Of a stretch of 64,000 bases of DNA, positions 12,302 through 22,319 are shown piece by piece; position 1 is the first letter of the stretch; each line of letters starts with the position of its first letter. A model generated the notes under the pieces. It was not told the origin of the DNA. It was given only the letters and a program-made list of their open reading frames with translations, and searched no databases. Both the position numbers and the translations under genes were made by a program. Source of the stretch: Moniliella sp. 'wahieum' (lineage: Eukaryota; Basidiomycota; Moniliellomycetes; Moniliellales; Moniliellaceae); NCBI GenBank assembly GCA_003971905.1, contig RSEE01000096.1, positions 178,570 to 242,569 of the forward strand, read 5' to 3'.

Positions 12302-12531
12302 GACGATTGCGAGCTCGGAGATGCGGCGGCCGGCGCTGCAGATGGGCTGCGAGTGGTGGTGGAGGAGGTGGAGGAGGTGTCGTGGCGTGTGCCGTGGTGT
12401 GCTGCCAGCACACCAAGAGAAAAACACTTGGCAGTCGAGTCGTCGGCGGTCCGGCTGTCCGTGGAGCTCAGGCTGAGCAGCGCTCAGCTGAGCGCGCGAG
12501 AGTGCTGAGCTGCACAAACCAAAGACGATGG

Positions 12532-12552
12532 GGTGACCACTGACCAGTGACC
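12532..12552. repeat. Heptamer tract GGTGACC / ACTGACC / AGTGACC
   Basis: Three adjacent 7-bp blocks in phase, starting at 12532, 12539 and 12546, just upstream of the minus-strand Sec14-like gene. The first block is the same unit as the tract at 1954. Confidence 0.85.
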
Positions 12553-14164
12553 CCGTGCGGCGCAGTGGCTAGTGACGTCGTCAAGGCTTGGATTCCTGTC
12601 CGAACCGGCGGGAAGGCAGGCGCAGTCGCATGGGACGTGTGACATGCGACGGCCATTCCGTCACCGCGTCGCTCGTTCTCACGTGCGGCGAGGCCAGTTT
12701 CACCAGCGACCGCAAGCCTGCGCTGGTTCTGTTGGGGCACGCGTTGTTTCAACGCACGGCACACGAGTCGCCCCGTGTCACCTGTCCACCGCAGGAGAAG
12801 CCGAGTCTGGCCCAGCTGGAGCTACGCTGGCATCGCAGACTGAGATCTCACCCTTTCCCCGCCTTGTGCATGAGCGGTTTCAATACTGTTTACGCGTTAC
12901 GTCGTGAGAAAACGTCTTTCTTCAATTTTAGCAGAGGGTAGTGAGCATTCCATCCACAGGCGCGGGGGGGGGGAGGAGAGGGCATGTAGGGCTTGGGTGG
13001 GTCTGGGAGGGCAGGGAACGGAAGGGGTTGGGCTACGCAAGCACCGCTTACGGCGCTTACGCTTGGCACTGTTTATCGCTCAACAGCAGCTCCTCCATCT
13101 GTACATCAGCTTGCTTAGTGCTTGAAGCGTCAAAGCCCAATCTTCAATCTTCAGTCTGTAATCAACACAGGGGGAGAAGGCGGCTTCCCAATGACCGTCA
13201 TGGACTGGACGATGCGACGGTGCTGGTGTTGAATGTGGGGTAGGTGTTAGAGCGTGGCATTTCCCATGACGCGCGTGACGTGGAGCTCGTGGAGATCCTG
13301 CCCCCTCCGCCCATACGAGGACAGCAGGCGGGCCAACAATTGTGCCAATCAATTGCAGTTTTTTTTGTCTTTGAAATGGTGTTTGTTTTTTTTCCTATCC
13401 GACGCCATTCCAGCCTTTCCGCCTGGCGACTTGAAGCTTGAGGGTTAGGGTTAGGTGTTCAGCGTCAACACATTCAACCTGTTCTTGCTGGTCGGGGTAG
13501 TAAAGTGTAAGACCGGAGGAACCCAAGGGATTGGGTGAAGAACCTCTGGAAATGTAGAGCAATGCAATCGCGATGGTGGTGGTTCCGGTCTAAGCCTTGT
13601 GCCACACCTAGAGACAGGGGTTCAGACAAGCCTGAGTATACACGTGGAGGCTTCGGAGGACAAATCAGGGGTGAAGGGTGATGAGGCGCCTTGGCCTAAG
13701 TACGGGACCACGGGTCCCAACATAAAGCCGTCCGGCATTTCCCAAGGAGACAAGACGGAATGAGTGGTGGGAGGAGGAGACAGTGTCAACATGCTGACTA
13801 CCTCCCGAGTCGAACCAGTGACCAACCGAACAAGACCAGAGGTCCCCAAGCTAGGCAACCAATGGCGATAACATGTGCACCGATGCCGTTTCAAAACCCA
13901 ACTTGAAACTTGCAACAAATTCTGGGACGGGGGAATCGAGTCATCGCGTTTTAGACGTTTCCCTACACAGAGTGCTGAGGTAGTGAGCGCTGAGGGGATC
14001 ACACATTAATCACATGGAGGCGGTCGGTTCAACTGAACGTTCAGCGGCTTAGCGCTTATGCCCGTCTTCTGTTGCCGGTACCCGGTGTGTTACAGGCACC
14101 TGGCAGGCACGGGCGCACTGCGTGCTGCTGAATTAGTAATGCATGGGATGGTCGGTGAGCGGTG

Positions 14165-14227
14165 GATGATCGATCGATAATCGATAATCGATAGCCGGAT
14201 AGCGCTACTCGATACTCGATACCCGCC
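14165..14227. repeat. 63-bp tract with strict 7-bp period
   Basis: Consecutive blocks read GATGATC, GATCGAT, AATCGAT, AATCGAT, AGCCGGA, TAGCGCT, ACTCGAT, ACTCGAT, ACCCGCC. The period holds across two unrelated blocks, so phase is kept while sequence changes. Confidence 0.85.
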
Positions 14228-15626
14228 AGCAGATGGCGTGCGACAGACATGTGCCACCATTTGAAAGGAAGCTCCCTGGGACGCCCGAGGTACATACAGT
14301 GCCCCTGTCACACTCACGCCATGCCGGGTTGGCGCCGCGCAGAGCGTCCGTGTCGGTTGGGCGGGCTCTGGCGTGGGCTTGCGGTCCGCGGGCGGACACT
14401 GCGCTGTTACGGGCGAGCTCAGCTAGCACAGCCAGCACACCCAGCACATGCAATTTCACATTCGCCCTTCGCACTGCAGACGCACTGCGCTGGGTTGCGG
14501 CCCAGTGCCTGGGCGTTCGCTACGTACGCATTCAGCGTCTGCCGATACCACCGAACGTGGCGTTGATAAACTTTGCGATGCTGCCCCCGTGCTTCTTCGG
14601 CCACACTGCTCCTCTTCGTCCGTTTCCATCAACGTCCGCCCTCCTGGCAGCCCTGCCGGATAGCGGCGGTACCTGCCGCAGGTGCCTGCAGGTGCCTGCA
14701 AGTGCCTGCCGAGGCTGACTCCCCCCCCCCAGCCACCAGCCCAGTGTACCCCCTGCTCGGACCAGGCCGCAGCTCTGAATCGGAAAGGAGTACAGTGCGC
14801 TGGTGCGCCATGCTGGCCCGACAGCGCAGCGCGCGCATTTGGGGCCGAACGGAGTGAATTGCGGCGGCCTGGGGCGTGCTGCGGCCGCCCGCCCCAGCGC
14901 ACCCAGGCACTGTCTGCGCACTGCGGGTGCGTTGGGGGTTGGGGCGCACAGGCGCAGTGTCCGGCTGCTGCGCTCGGGCAGCGTACCCGCCCCCTGCTGG
15001 CTGCGGCCAACCGGCCCCGCTGCTGCTGCTGCACCCGGAGGCACACCGGCGCCAGTCCAGCCCCTGCCGCCCGTTTGCGTCGTCCACACGCCGCCTCTCC
15101 CCCTCCCTTCCTCACCACCAGCTCGTGAGTAGCCCCCCCCCCCCACGGTGCTTGGTGGCGTTGGCGGTGCACCGGACGCCCTTGCTGCTCTTGCTGCCCG
15201 TCGTCCCCACGCTACTGCGGTGGAGGTCGTGCGTGGCAGCATGGATGGCCATGGCGGCTGTTCGCCACTGCCACAGCCACTGCCCAATCCGTCGTGCGAC
15301 GCTGCATGCTAACTCTCCTCCCTTGCTCTCGCAGCCCTCGCCTCGCAGACGACTTTCCCCAAAGTACGGCTCGGCGCCTCCCCCTTCCCTCTTCCCCAAC
15401 CCTCGTCACCTTGAAGACTGCAAGATTGATCTCCCCCTTGGGCGCGACGATCTCTTGACTGGCTCGGTGTACTCCTCGACTCTCCAGCGACCCCTTGTGA
15501 ACCTCTCCTCTCCACCCAACCCACTCTTCCTCCTTTCCCCCTCCTCTTGCCTTCTCTCCCCACCATGGCTGTTCTCCCCACTTCCCCCACTTTTTTGCTG
15601 CTCCGCAGCAGCCGCAGTCGAAGAAG

Positions 15627-16726
15627 ATGATGCAGGCTCCTTCGACGGCCACCGTGGCGGCCATTGCCGCGGGCCGCAACCCTTCTCCCCCGGCGGCCGG
15701 CCGTCCGAAGCAGCCGCCGCGCCGCGTTAGCAGTGCCACCGCTGCCGTGATGCACGCAAGGGCAACCCGGAGAAGCGCGCCAACCACAATGCCATTGAGC
15801 GTGCTCGCCGTGAAAGCTTGAACCAGCGTTTCTTGGTACGTTGGTTTTTCCTGTCTGCCTCGATTTGCACACTAACCTCCCTCGTTCCTACCCCCCAGGT
15901 TCTGGCATCCAAGATTCCTGCCATCTCGGAGGTCCGTCGTCCTTCCAAGTCGTTGATTGTCAACCGCTCGCTTCAGTTTGTCGCCGATTCACTGGCCCGG
16001 GAGGCAATGTACCGCAAGATGCTCGTCGAGCTGCACGACCGCACGCGTGTGTTGACGGAGCAGTTGAACGAGTACCGTATGGCCAATGGCCTGCAAAACT
16101 ATGTCGAGACGGTTCCCGACCTTGTTCTGCCTGTCGCGCTGGCGGACGTTCCGAAGGACAAGCCCACCGCCCGCATTGTCGGACGCAAGAGCAGTGGCAC
16201 CCTTGCCGGTCTCGACGGATTTGACCTGGCCGGAGACGAGTTTGGTCTGGATGAGTACGACGAAGGTGCGTTTGCTGTTGACGAAGTGAGCTCGGCAGCG
16301 GACGAGCGCGCTTCGTTGTTCTCCCCGTCCATGTTTACCAAGTCGGAGAGCATGCCGATCCCGGCCGCGAACGCGAACGCGTTCGGCACCGTGCCGACCG
16401 GCTCGTTTTCCTCCTCGGCTGCCATGCCCACGGACGTGAATGGGGCCATGTTTTTCCAGCAGATGCCCGTGTGTGCTTCGCCCGTCACGTCGTCGCCCGT
16501 TAGTCAGACGGAGCTTTCGACGGGATCGCCCTTGTCGGGCTCGCCTGTGGTCACCACAACGTTTAGCCCGACGGCGATGGCCCCGAGTCCCTCGGTTCCG
16601 CTCAGCACCAACTTTGACATGTTCCACGCATTTACCTTGCCCGACGCGGGTCATGCGTACCATGCCACTCCGGATTCGTTGGCCGACTTGGCCTCGTTCC
16701 TGGGCACTACGTATTCCTCCGCTTAG
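15627..16726 (+). CDS. bHLH transcription factor
   Basis: Nuclear DNA-binding regulator. Exon 1 runs from 15627 (start uncertain) to 15835 and exon 2 from 15899 to 16726. The 63-nt intron has a GTACGT donor, a CACTAAC branch site and a CCCAG acceptor. After a one-base slip near 15755 the reading frame gives HNAIERARRESLNQRFLVL, a class-B basic region (His, Glu and Arg at the E-box contact positions, expected to bind CACGTG). The loop and helix 2 follow (SKIPAISEV, SKSLIVNRSLQFV), then a heptad-like helix through RKMLVELHDRTRVLTEQL that could act as a dimerising coiled coil. About 240 Ser/Thr/Pro- and acidic-rich residues follow, probably an activation region. The frame upstream of 15627 stays open without ATG, so an extra 5' exon is likely. 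The target genes are unknown. Confidence 0.85.
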
Positions 16727-18946
16727 ACGTGGCATTCGTTTAGGTTGTCCGATGGTCCCTGTCAATTTTGTTCCTGCCCGCCGCTCCCGTCTCGCTACTC
16801 GCTACTGGTTCCGTCTTTCCGATTTGGGCTCCGCGCCCTGTTTCGTCTCTTTGCGCCCGTTGGTCTCTCTGATGCGTCGGGGAGGGTTGTAATGATCCTC
16901 CCTCGGTGCCTGCTCCGCTCTTGTCCGCTTCTGCGACCTGTTCTCGCCCGCCTCGTTCTTCCTCCCCTCTCTGGCTTGGATCGTTGGGTCCTCTGGGTTC
17001 TCTGGCATCTATGGGATCTCTGGGTTCCGTCTGATCCGATCCGATCTGATCTGATCCGCCCTTGTGGCCTGTTTGTCTCCCTCTTTGCGCGTCTCGTTGC
17101 GACGAGCCATCTTTCTCTTTTAGCCCGACATTACGATGCATGCATGGCAAGTGCTCCTTTGTAGTCTAGGCCCGGCCTGGGCCTAGCTTCCCTCTCTCAC
17201 CACTCTCACTCTCGCACCCCACACGTAGGCTGAGTCGTCTCTGACCCTGCCCCACACACTCCTTATTCCCTCCCCCCCTTTCGCCCTTTTCCCTCCTATC
17301 CTCACGTCCTCTCTTGCCACGCAGCGTCGCATGTCTGCCTTGGAGGCAAGATGCTTGTTGTACTTCTCTGTCCTAAGCTGTGCTTTGACCTCATCTGGTT
17401 CCGTATATGTAGTGGGCTGTATGCTAGTCTTTTTCCTTTGATGCGTAGGCTTGCTACGGGCTGCCACTCGCCCAGGCATGTCGTATGTGTCGTGTGCGAC
17501 CCAGGGGAGCTACCGTGGCGCGTGACGACCGTGGCAGGCGCCACGGACCACGGTGCACATGTCGGCGTCACCGCGTACGAGCTAACGACGTAGGACAGTA
17601 CTGGGTCAGTCCTCAGGCCTCAGCCCTCTGTCGTACTGAACCCTGTATTCGGTCCTCAGTCTGAGGACTCAGTACTGAATACCCTGAGTACCTCAGGACT
17701 CAGCACGGCCGAGTACACAGGAACCGTCGCCCCGACCACCCGTTCTCTCCCCGGCCGTGAGCGTGCCGGTGCGTTGCGGCTGTCACGATGAGAGGGAGTG
17801 GGGTAACTGCGTTCCCACGGTCCCCATCGTCCGTGGCTCGGCTCGGCGGCTAGGTCAGTATTCAATGTCAATGATGTGGCCCTCTGGGCGTGGGCATGAG
17901 CGTGGGCGGGCCAGGCTCGACCTGGCACCAGGGAGGCATTCGACGGTTGAGGTTCGACGTTCGAGCCTTCCGCGGCCCAGACCACCATCCCATGTTGCTG
18001 GCTGGCAAACGTCAAACTGGCACTGACACACGTCCCATGACACGAGGCGGGCACAGAAGGCGGCAGTGTCGACACCATGAAGCATCGGCTACATCCTTGT
18101 GGAGGGAGACAGAACCTGAGAGCGCGTGAGGATGATTCGAGCATGTCGGACCGATCGGTGGGTTCTACGGTTGCGATATGTGCCGATACCCCGGCGCGTA
18201 CCGGATGGGGCCAGGGCAGGCAATGCGATGCTGCGATGCATTTCGAGCGGGATGGGAGATGGGAGATGGGACACGACGGTATACGTGGTTACAGAAGCGG
18301 GTAGGAATCGAATGTCAAGCATGTCAAGGGTCGATATGCGATAGGGATATCGACAGGGGGGGAACGTTGCTGGTCTGACACTGGCCCCATGTTGTTCGCC
18401 TAGAGTAGCCCATATGGGTTGGGCTGAGGGCCTGGGTTGGCCAGCTGAGGCGGTGGGTGAGAAAGATGGAGAGGGTGGCCGGTGATATAGGTGATAGGTG
18501 ATGCATGATGCATGGTGTCAAGTATGCATGATGCATGATAGCGCAGGGGGGCTGCCGTGGGCTGGGCTGGCCATGTGACATGTGGCATGGCACGTGACAT
18601 GCGAAGACAGTGACGCCGTGGGGGTGGATGTGTTGGTCGGGCGGGCTGCCGGTGGGCGCAGAAGCGGTGTGGCACGGGGCTAGTGTACTGTGCCGGCAGT
18701 GCGCTGCTGTGCCTGCCTTGTCTGGTGCTCCCCCGCCCCTGCTCTGGCCAGAGGCAGCGGCGACAAGGCAGGTTACCGGTTAGGCTAGGCCTTAGGCCCT
18801 AGGCTAGGCTGGTGCTCCACTGGAAATTTCTCACACCCAGCACGACTTGCTGCCGCCTTCCGCTTCCGTCTTCCCCCTTTCCCTTTCCCTTTCCCACCGT
18901 CTTCCCTCGGCTGCTGGGCCTTTCCGCCTCGCCGCCTGCCCGCCCG
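16727..18946. other. 2.2-kb spacer
   Basis: No supported gene. It opens with the probable 3' untranslated region of the bHLH gene, pyrimidine-rich to about 17160, with a GATCC/GATCT pentamer run near 17032-17060. CTCAGTACTGA-type inverted motifs lie at 17590-17700 and a strong 7-bp tract at 18481-18543. The last part is probably promoter and 5' leader of the lipase gene. Confidence 0.5.
18481..18543. repeat. Heptamer tract TAGGTGA / TGCATGA
   Basis: Nine in-phase 7-bp blocks: GGTGATA, TAGGTGA, TAGGTGA, TGCATGA, TGCATGG, TGTCAAG, TATGCAT, GATGCAT, GATAGCG. Two unit types follow each other without losing phase. The TGCATGA part contains the 3-N-3 palindrome CATGATG. Confidence 0.85.
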
Positions 18947-20847
18947 ATGCCGCCCTGCCCCTCCCAGCCAGACTGGTGCGGCCGCCGTATCGGACGTTGG
19001 GCCACAAGCTGCGCTTTGTCGCAGCCCAACTGGCCGCCACCTGGTCTCCTCCCTGTTTCTCATCCTTGTTGTCGTCTGGGCCCTGCTGGCGCGCACGGTC
19101 GAACGCTTCGCTGCGGCGTGGGATGTGCGTGGCCTACTTCCCTTCTCGCTTTCCACCCCGTCCACGCCTTCCTCCTCCTCTTCGCCCGTCTACTCCCCAC
19201 CTGCCAGCCCGGATCTGGACAGGACAGCGCGCCAGTCAGATCACCTGCCGGCCGGCAAGGTGGACGGCCCCCCGGCGTGGGAACAACCGGCGCGCTGGGA
19301 AAGACGAAAAGTTGTGAAAGATGTGAGGTACTATGCCCGCTCGTGCGGGTTTGATATTGTCAACGAGACGGTCACCACCAGGATGGATTCCACCTGCGCC
19401 TGCACCGCGTCATTGACCCCACCCAAGTGGGGGAAAAACAGGCGGGTGGCAAGGGCCAAGGTACGTTGACCTTCTCTGTCCTATTCTCATTCTTGTTCTT
19501 GTTCTTGTTCTCGTTCTCGTTCGCATTCGCGTTCGCGTTCTCTCCCGGGGGATGGCGGCTAAGATGCCCATGCAGTTGGTTCATGATGGCTTACGTTGTG
19601 TGTTTGTGCTATGCTATGCTATGCTATCCGAGGCTAGGCGGCTACCCGGTCCTGATGCATGCACGGTCTTCCAATCGTCCGGATCGTTCGTGACGAGCGA
19701 AGAGCGGAGCATTGCGTTCTGGCTTGCGCGGCAGGGTGGGTACAAGTGTTTTGGGCACAACCGCGCGGTGTTTGGGATGGGCATGAACGCTATTCTCGTT
19801 CCGACCCGCAGTTCTGGGCCTGGCCAGTAGAAGATCTAGCGCGGTACGACCTGCCAGCGCTGGTGGATTGGATCCGGGCCGATACGGGGTACGACCATCT
19901 TGCCTACATTGGCCATTCGCAGGGCAACATGACCATGTTCTTAGCGCTGAGCCGGACGTTTGTCCGAGCCTAGGCCGGCATCTGTCCAGTTTCACCGCTC
20001 TGGCACCGGCGCTGTACGCGGCCCCTTGACGCAATCGTTCCCGCTCTCGTTGCTGCAACGGGTTGGGCCAGCGACATGGGGCAAGCTGTTTGGCTGGCTG
20101 GACTACATCCCACTGATGCGCATCTCGTACGATTGGACGCCCGCGCTACCGTATGCGCTGCTAGGGTACGAAATGTTTGCCTTCCTATTCGAATGGACCG
20201 ATGCCAATTGGCTCCCGCGACGCAAGGCTAAAATGTTCCGCTTTGCCCCGCAGCCCGTGAGCAGTGCGAGCATTTACTGGTGGACTGGGCGGGGCGGGTT
20301 TGCCGCGCGGGGGTGTGCGCTCCCCCCCACCTCTGAGCCTTGGTGGACACCCGACTTCCCCCCGCTCTCCATATTTTCTGGCGGCATGGACTTTTTGGTG
20401 CTGACCCAGCCTGTCATCCATCGTATCCACCACCACGAACCTCACGTTCGCCTCGTCCGCTGGAAACGCCAGCCCGAGGCAGAACATTGCGATCACTTTT
20501 GGGCCGCCGACGCGGTCGAGTGGTGCTTCCAAGATATCCTCCATGACATTGAACATGCTCGTCAACTTCGTTCAACCAGTTCCACTTCCACGAGCTGCAC
20601 CCACCCGACCTCCACCCCGACCCCGACCCCTACCCCGCCCCCCGCTCTGGCTCCCAACCTCACTCCGCCCCCGCCCTCACCTCCACCTCCACATCCACAT
20701 CCCCCCCACTTGCCCGAATCGCTCGACGGCCGCGGCTCCGAGGGAGTCCCTGACCCGGCGTCCGAGCACACCCACACCCACACCCACGACCCCTTGCCCC
20801 TGCCCGCACCTTCCCTCGCCTCGGAAGCCCATACGGTCCCGGCGTAG
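18947..20847 (+). CDS. Membrane-anchored acid lipase / steryl ester hydrolase-like enzyme
   Basis: An alpha/beta-hydrolase of the fungal acid-lipase type (Tgl1/Yeh1 relatives), expected to hydrolyse steryl esters or triacylglycerol at lipid droplets or membranes. Near residue 45 is a hydrophobic helix (SSLFLILVVVWALLARTV), then a Ser/Pro linker, then the lipase entry VRYYARSCGFDIVNETV. An intron (about 19462-19637) holds a hexamer repeat. Next come FQSSGSFVTSEERSIAFWLA, FWAWPVEDLARYDLPALVDW, the nucleophile elbow GHSQGN (catalytic Ser) and a LAPALYAGPL-like segment. FSGGMDFLV supplies the likely acid, and EHCDHFWAADAVEW the likely His. The start (ATG 18947) is tentative. At least four one-base slips occur. 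The stop is 20847 in one frame or 20753 in another that reads more naturally. Exact substrate not determinable. Confidence 0.72.
19483..19537. repeat. Intronic TTCTTG/TTCTCG/TTCGCG hexamer repeat
   Basis: About nine imperfect TTC(T/G)(T/C)G hexamers inside the lipase intron. The period is 6 and the array is pyrimidine-rich on the coding strand. Confidence 0.85.
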
Positions 20848-21159
20848 CCAAGACTGGACGAGAGCGCGTGGGTAGAGTTGGCTTGAGCTGGTGGAGCGGT
20901 ATGGGATGGGATGGGACGGCCTACCCCCGCGATGCGCTTGTTTGCTTGTTTGTTTGTTTGCTTGCTTGCTGCGCTACCTACCCCCGACCCGCCCCACCAT
21001 CTCTTGTGTTCCTTCGTCCCTGTCGGAGCCCGATCCCAGCCCCAGTCTGTCTCCCTGTTTCCCCCCCTTCCGTTATCGTTATTCTAATCGCCTGGGCGGC
21101 GCACTGCCTTACTGCCTCGCCGGGCTCGCTGGACGGTGGGTGCGACTGGGTCGGCCCTG

Positions 21160-21250
21160 AGGCTCAGCCCTGAGGCTCAGGGGCTGAGGTCAAGGCTCAA
21201 GGCTCAGACTCAGACTCAGGCTCAGGCTCAAGCTTGAGCTCAAGGCTCTT
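21160..21250. repeat. CTGAGGCTCAG / GGCTCA inverted-motif tract
   Basis: A 13-bp duplication (CCTGAGGCTCAGG-type) is followed by a run of hexamers GGCTCA, GACTCA, GGCTCA ending in CAAGCTTGAGCTCAAG. The content is strongly self-complementary, so hairpins are possible. Confidence 0.75.
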
Positions 21251-21588
21251 GTGCCACCTGGCACCCTGCTGCCCTGGTCCCTGGTCCCCTGCTTCCCTCT
21301 TTTGTGCAGCCTTGCTTAGCTTCCCTTTGCCTGGGCTTGGCTTACCGCGTCGCTGGAACGAATTGAATCGTGGTACGCATGATCCATCCTGTCTGCCCTG
21401 GCCTGGCCTGGCCTGGCCTGGCCTGTCTTCCCCCCCTCTCTCCATGTGCTCCCTCGTGCGTTTGTTCTCGTTGCATGCCTGTTGCTCCTTGCCGCACCCC
21501 TCTCAACTAATGTACTCGTGTCGTTTCCTGCTCGCTTGGCCCTGGTAGCTTGGATGGGAAGACTGGAACGTGAAATGAGGCCTGAGGT

Positions 21589-21610
21589 GAGTACTGAGTA
21601 CTGAGTACTT
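21589..21610. repeat. Heptamer tract ACTGAGT
   Basis: Perfect units at 21593-21599 and 21600-21606 with partial units on both sides. This is the reverse complement of the ACTCAGT unit at 10077. Confidence 0.85.
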
Positions 21611-22131
21611 GAGGTGAGCACTCAGACAGAGTGGTGAATGGTGCCAAGATGCAAGATGGGAGATTGATTGCGGATGGCCGCGGCGCCAGCCTGGGTGATG
21701 GAGGTGCGCGTGACGCGTTGTGTTGTGTTGTGTTGTGCTGTGTTGCCGTCCGGACAGTGTTGGAGCGTGACGCGTTCAACCTGCCTCGGGGGACTACGGA
21801 CGAGGGACTGGGGGTTGGATCGTCGATAGGCGTCGAGTGAGAGAGTGGGGGGCAGCCCACACGCCGATCCTGGTTCTGCGTACTCAGTACAGTCGGAGTA
21901 CTCAGATGCAGGGGGATGCCCATGCATCCGCGGACGCAGAAGGGGGGACCGCACCATGCTGGCGCGGCGGCGCTGTGGGGCGGGGCGACCGGTGACGCTG
22001 GCCAGGTGCGCTGGTGGGGGGATCTGTATCCAGGAGCACAGAGACAAGGGTGCGCCCCCCCTTCCCCCGTGCAGCTTGCAGGGCGCAGGCCAGGCACGCG
22101 CACACTCAGGCACACGGGCGCTGCGCAGGCG

Positions 22132-22158
22132 GTTGAACGTTGAAATGTGACATGTGAC
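22132..22158. repeat. Mixed heptamer tract GTTGAAC to TGTGACA
   Basis: In-phase blocks GTTGAAC, GTTGAAA, TGTGACA, TGTGACA. Two different 3-N-3 palindromic heptamers abut with no phase break, joined by an intermediate unit. Confidence 0.85.
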
Positions 22159-22319
22159 ATGGGCTAGCACGCCGGTGCTCGGAGGCGACGCGTGGGCTGC
22201 GCAGAGCACTGCCCCCTGCGCCGTGGGCGCTGCAGCGGCGGTCCCCCGGTTTTCGGGTGTCCGCGTGACGCGTAGGTGGCAGGCGGAGGGCCGAGAGTGG
22301 CCAGGTGCGCCTCGATCCC

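Larger units (their letters stand above)
12302..15626. other. 3.3-kb spacer without recognisable gene
   Basis: Very GC-rich. The overlapping ORFs of 150-280 codons on both strands at 14.2-15.7 kb have no domain and reflect the scarcity of stops in GC-rich DNA. Two heptamer tracts (12532-12552 and 14165-14227), a GGGTTAGGGTTAGG stretch at 13442 and an AGGTGCCTGC decamer run near 14680 are present. The part after about 15080 is pyrimidine-rich and may be 5' leader or extra 5' exons of the bHLH gene. Confidence 0.5.
20848..22319. other. 1.5-kb spacer
   Basis: No supported gene; the ORFs of 200-290 codons on minus at 21.5-22.5 kb have no domains. It contains a GGCTCA/GACTCA hexamer tract (about 21160-21250), ACTGAGT heptamers (21589-21610), a TTGTG pentamer run near 21720 and the mixed heptamer tract at 22132-22158. 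Confidence 0.5.

Noticed and set aside
13760-13880. tRNA-like GGTTCGA-containing stretch on minus
   Set aside because: No acceptor stem or paired T-stem could be folded; other GGTTCGA matches (2837, 25590, 37554) also fail.
14200-15800. Overlapping ORFs of 150-280 codons on both strands
   Set aside because: GC-rich DNA with few stops; Ala/Arg/Pro-biased products without domains, and mutual overlap on both strands.
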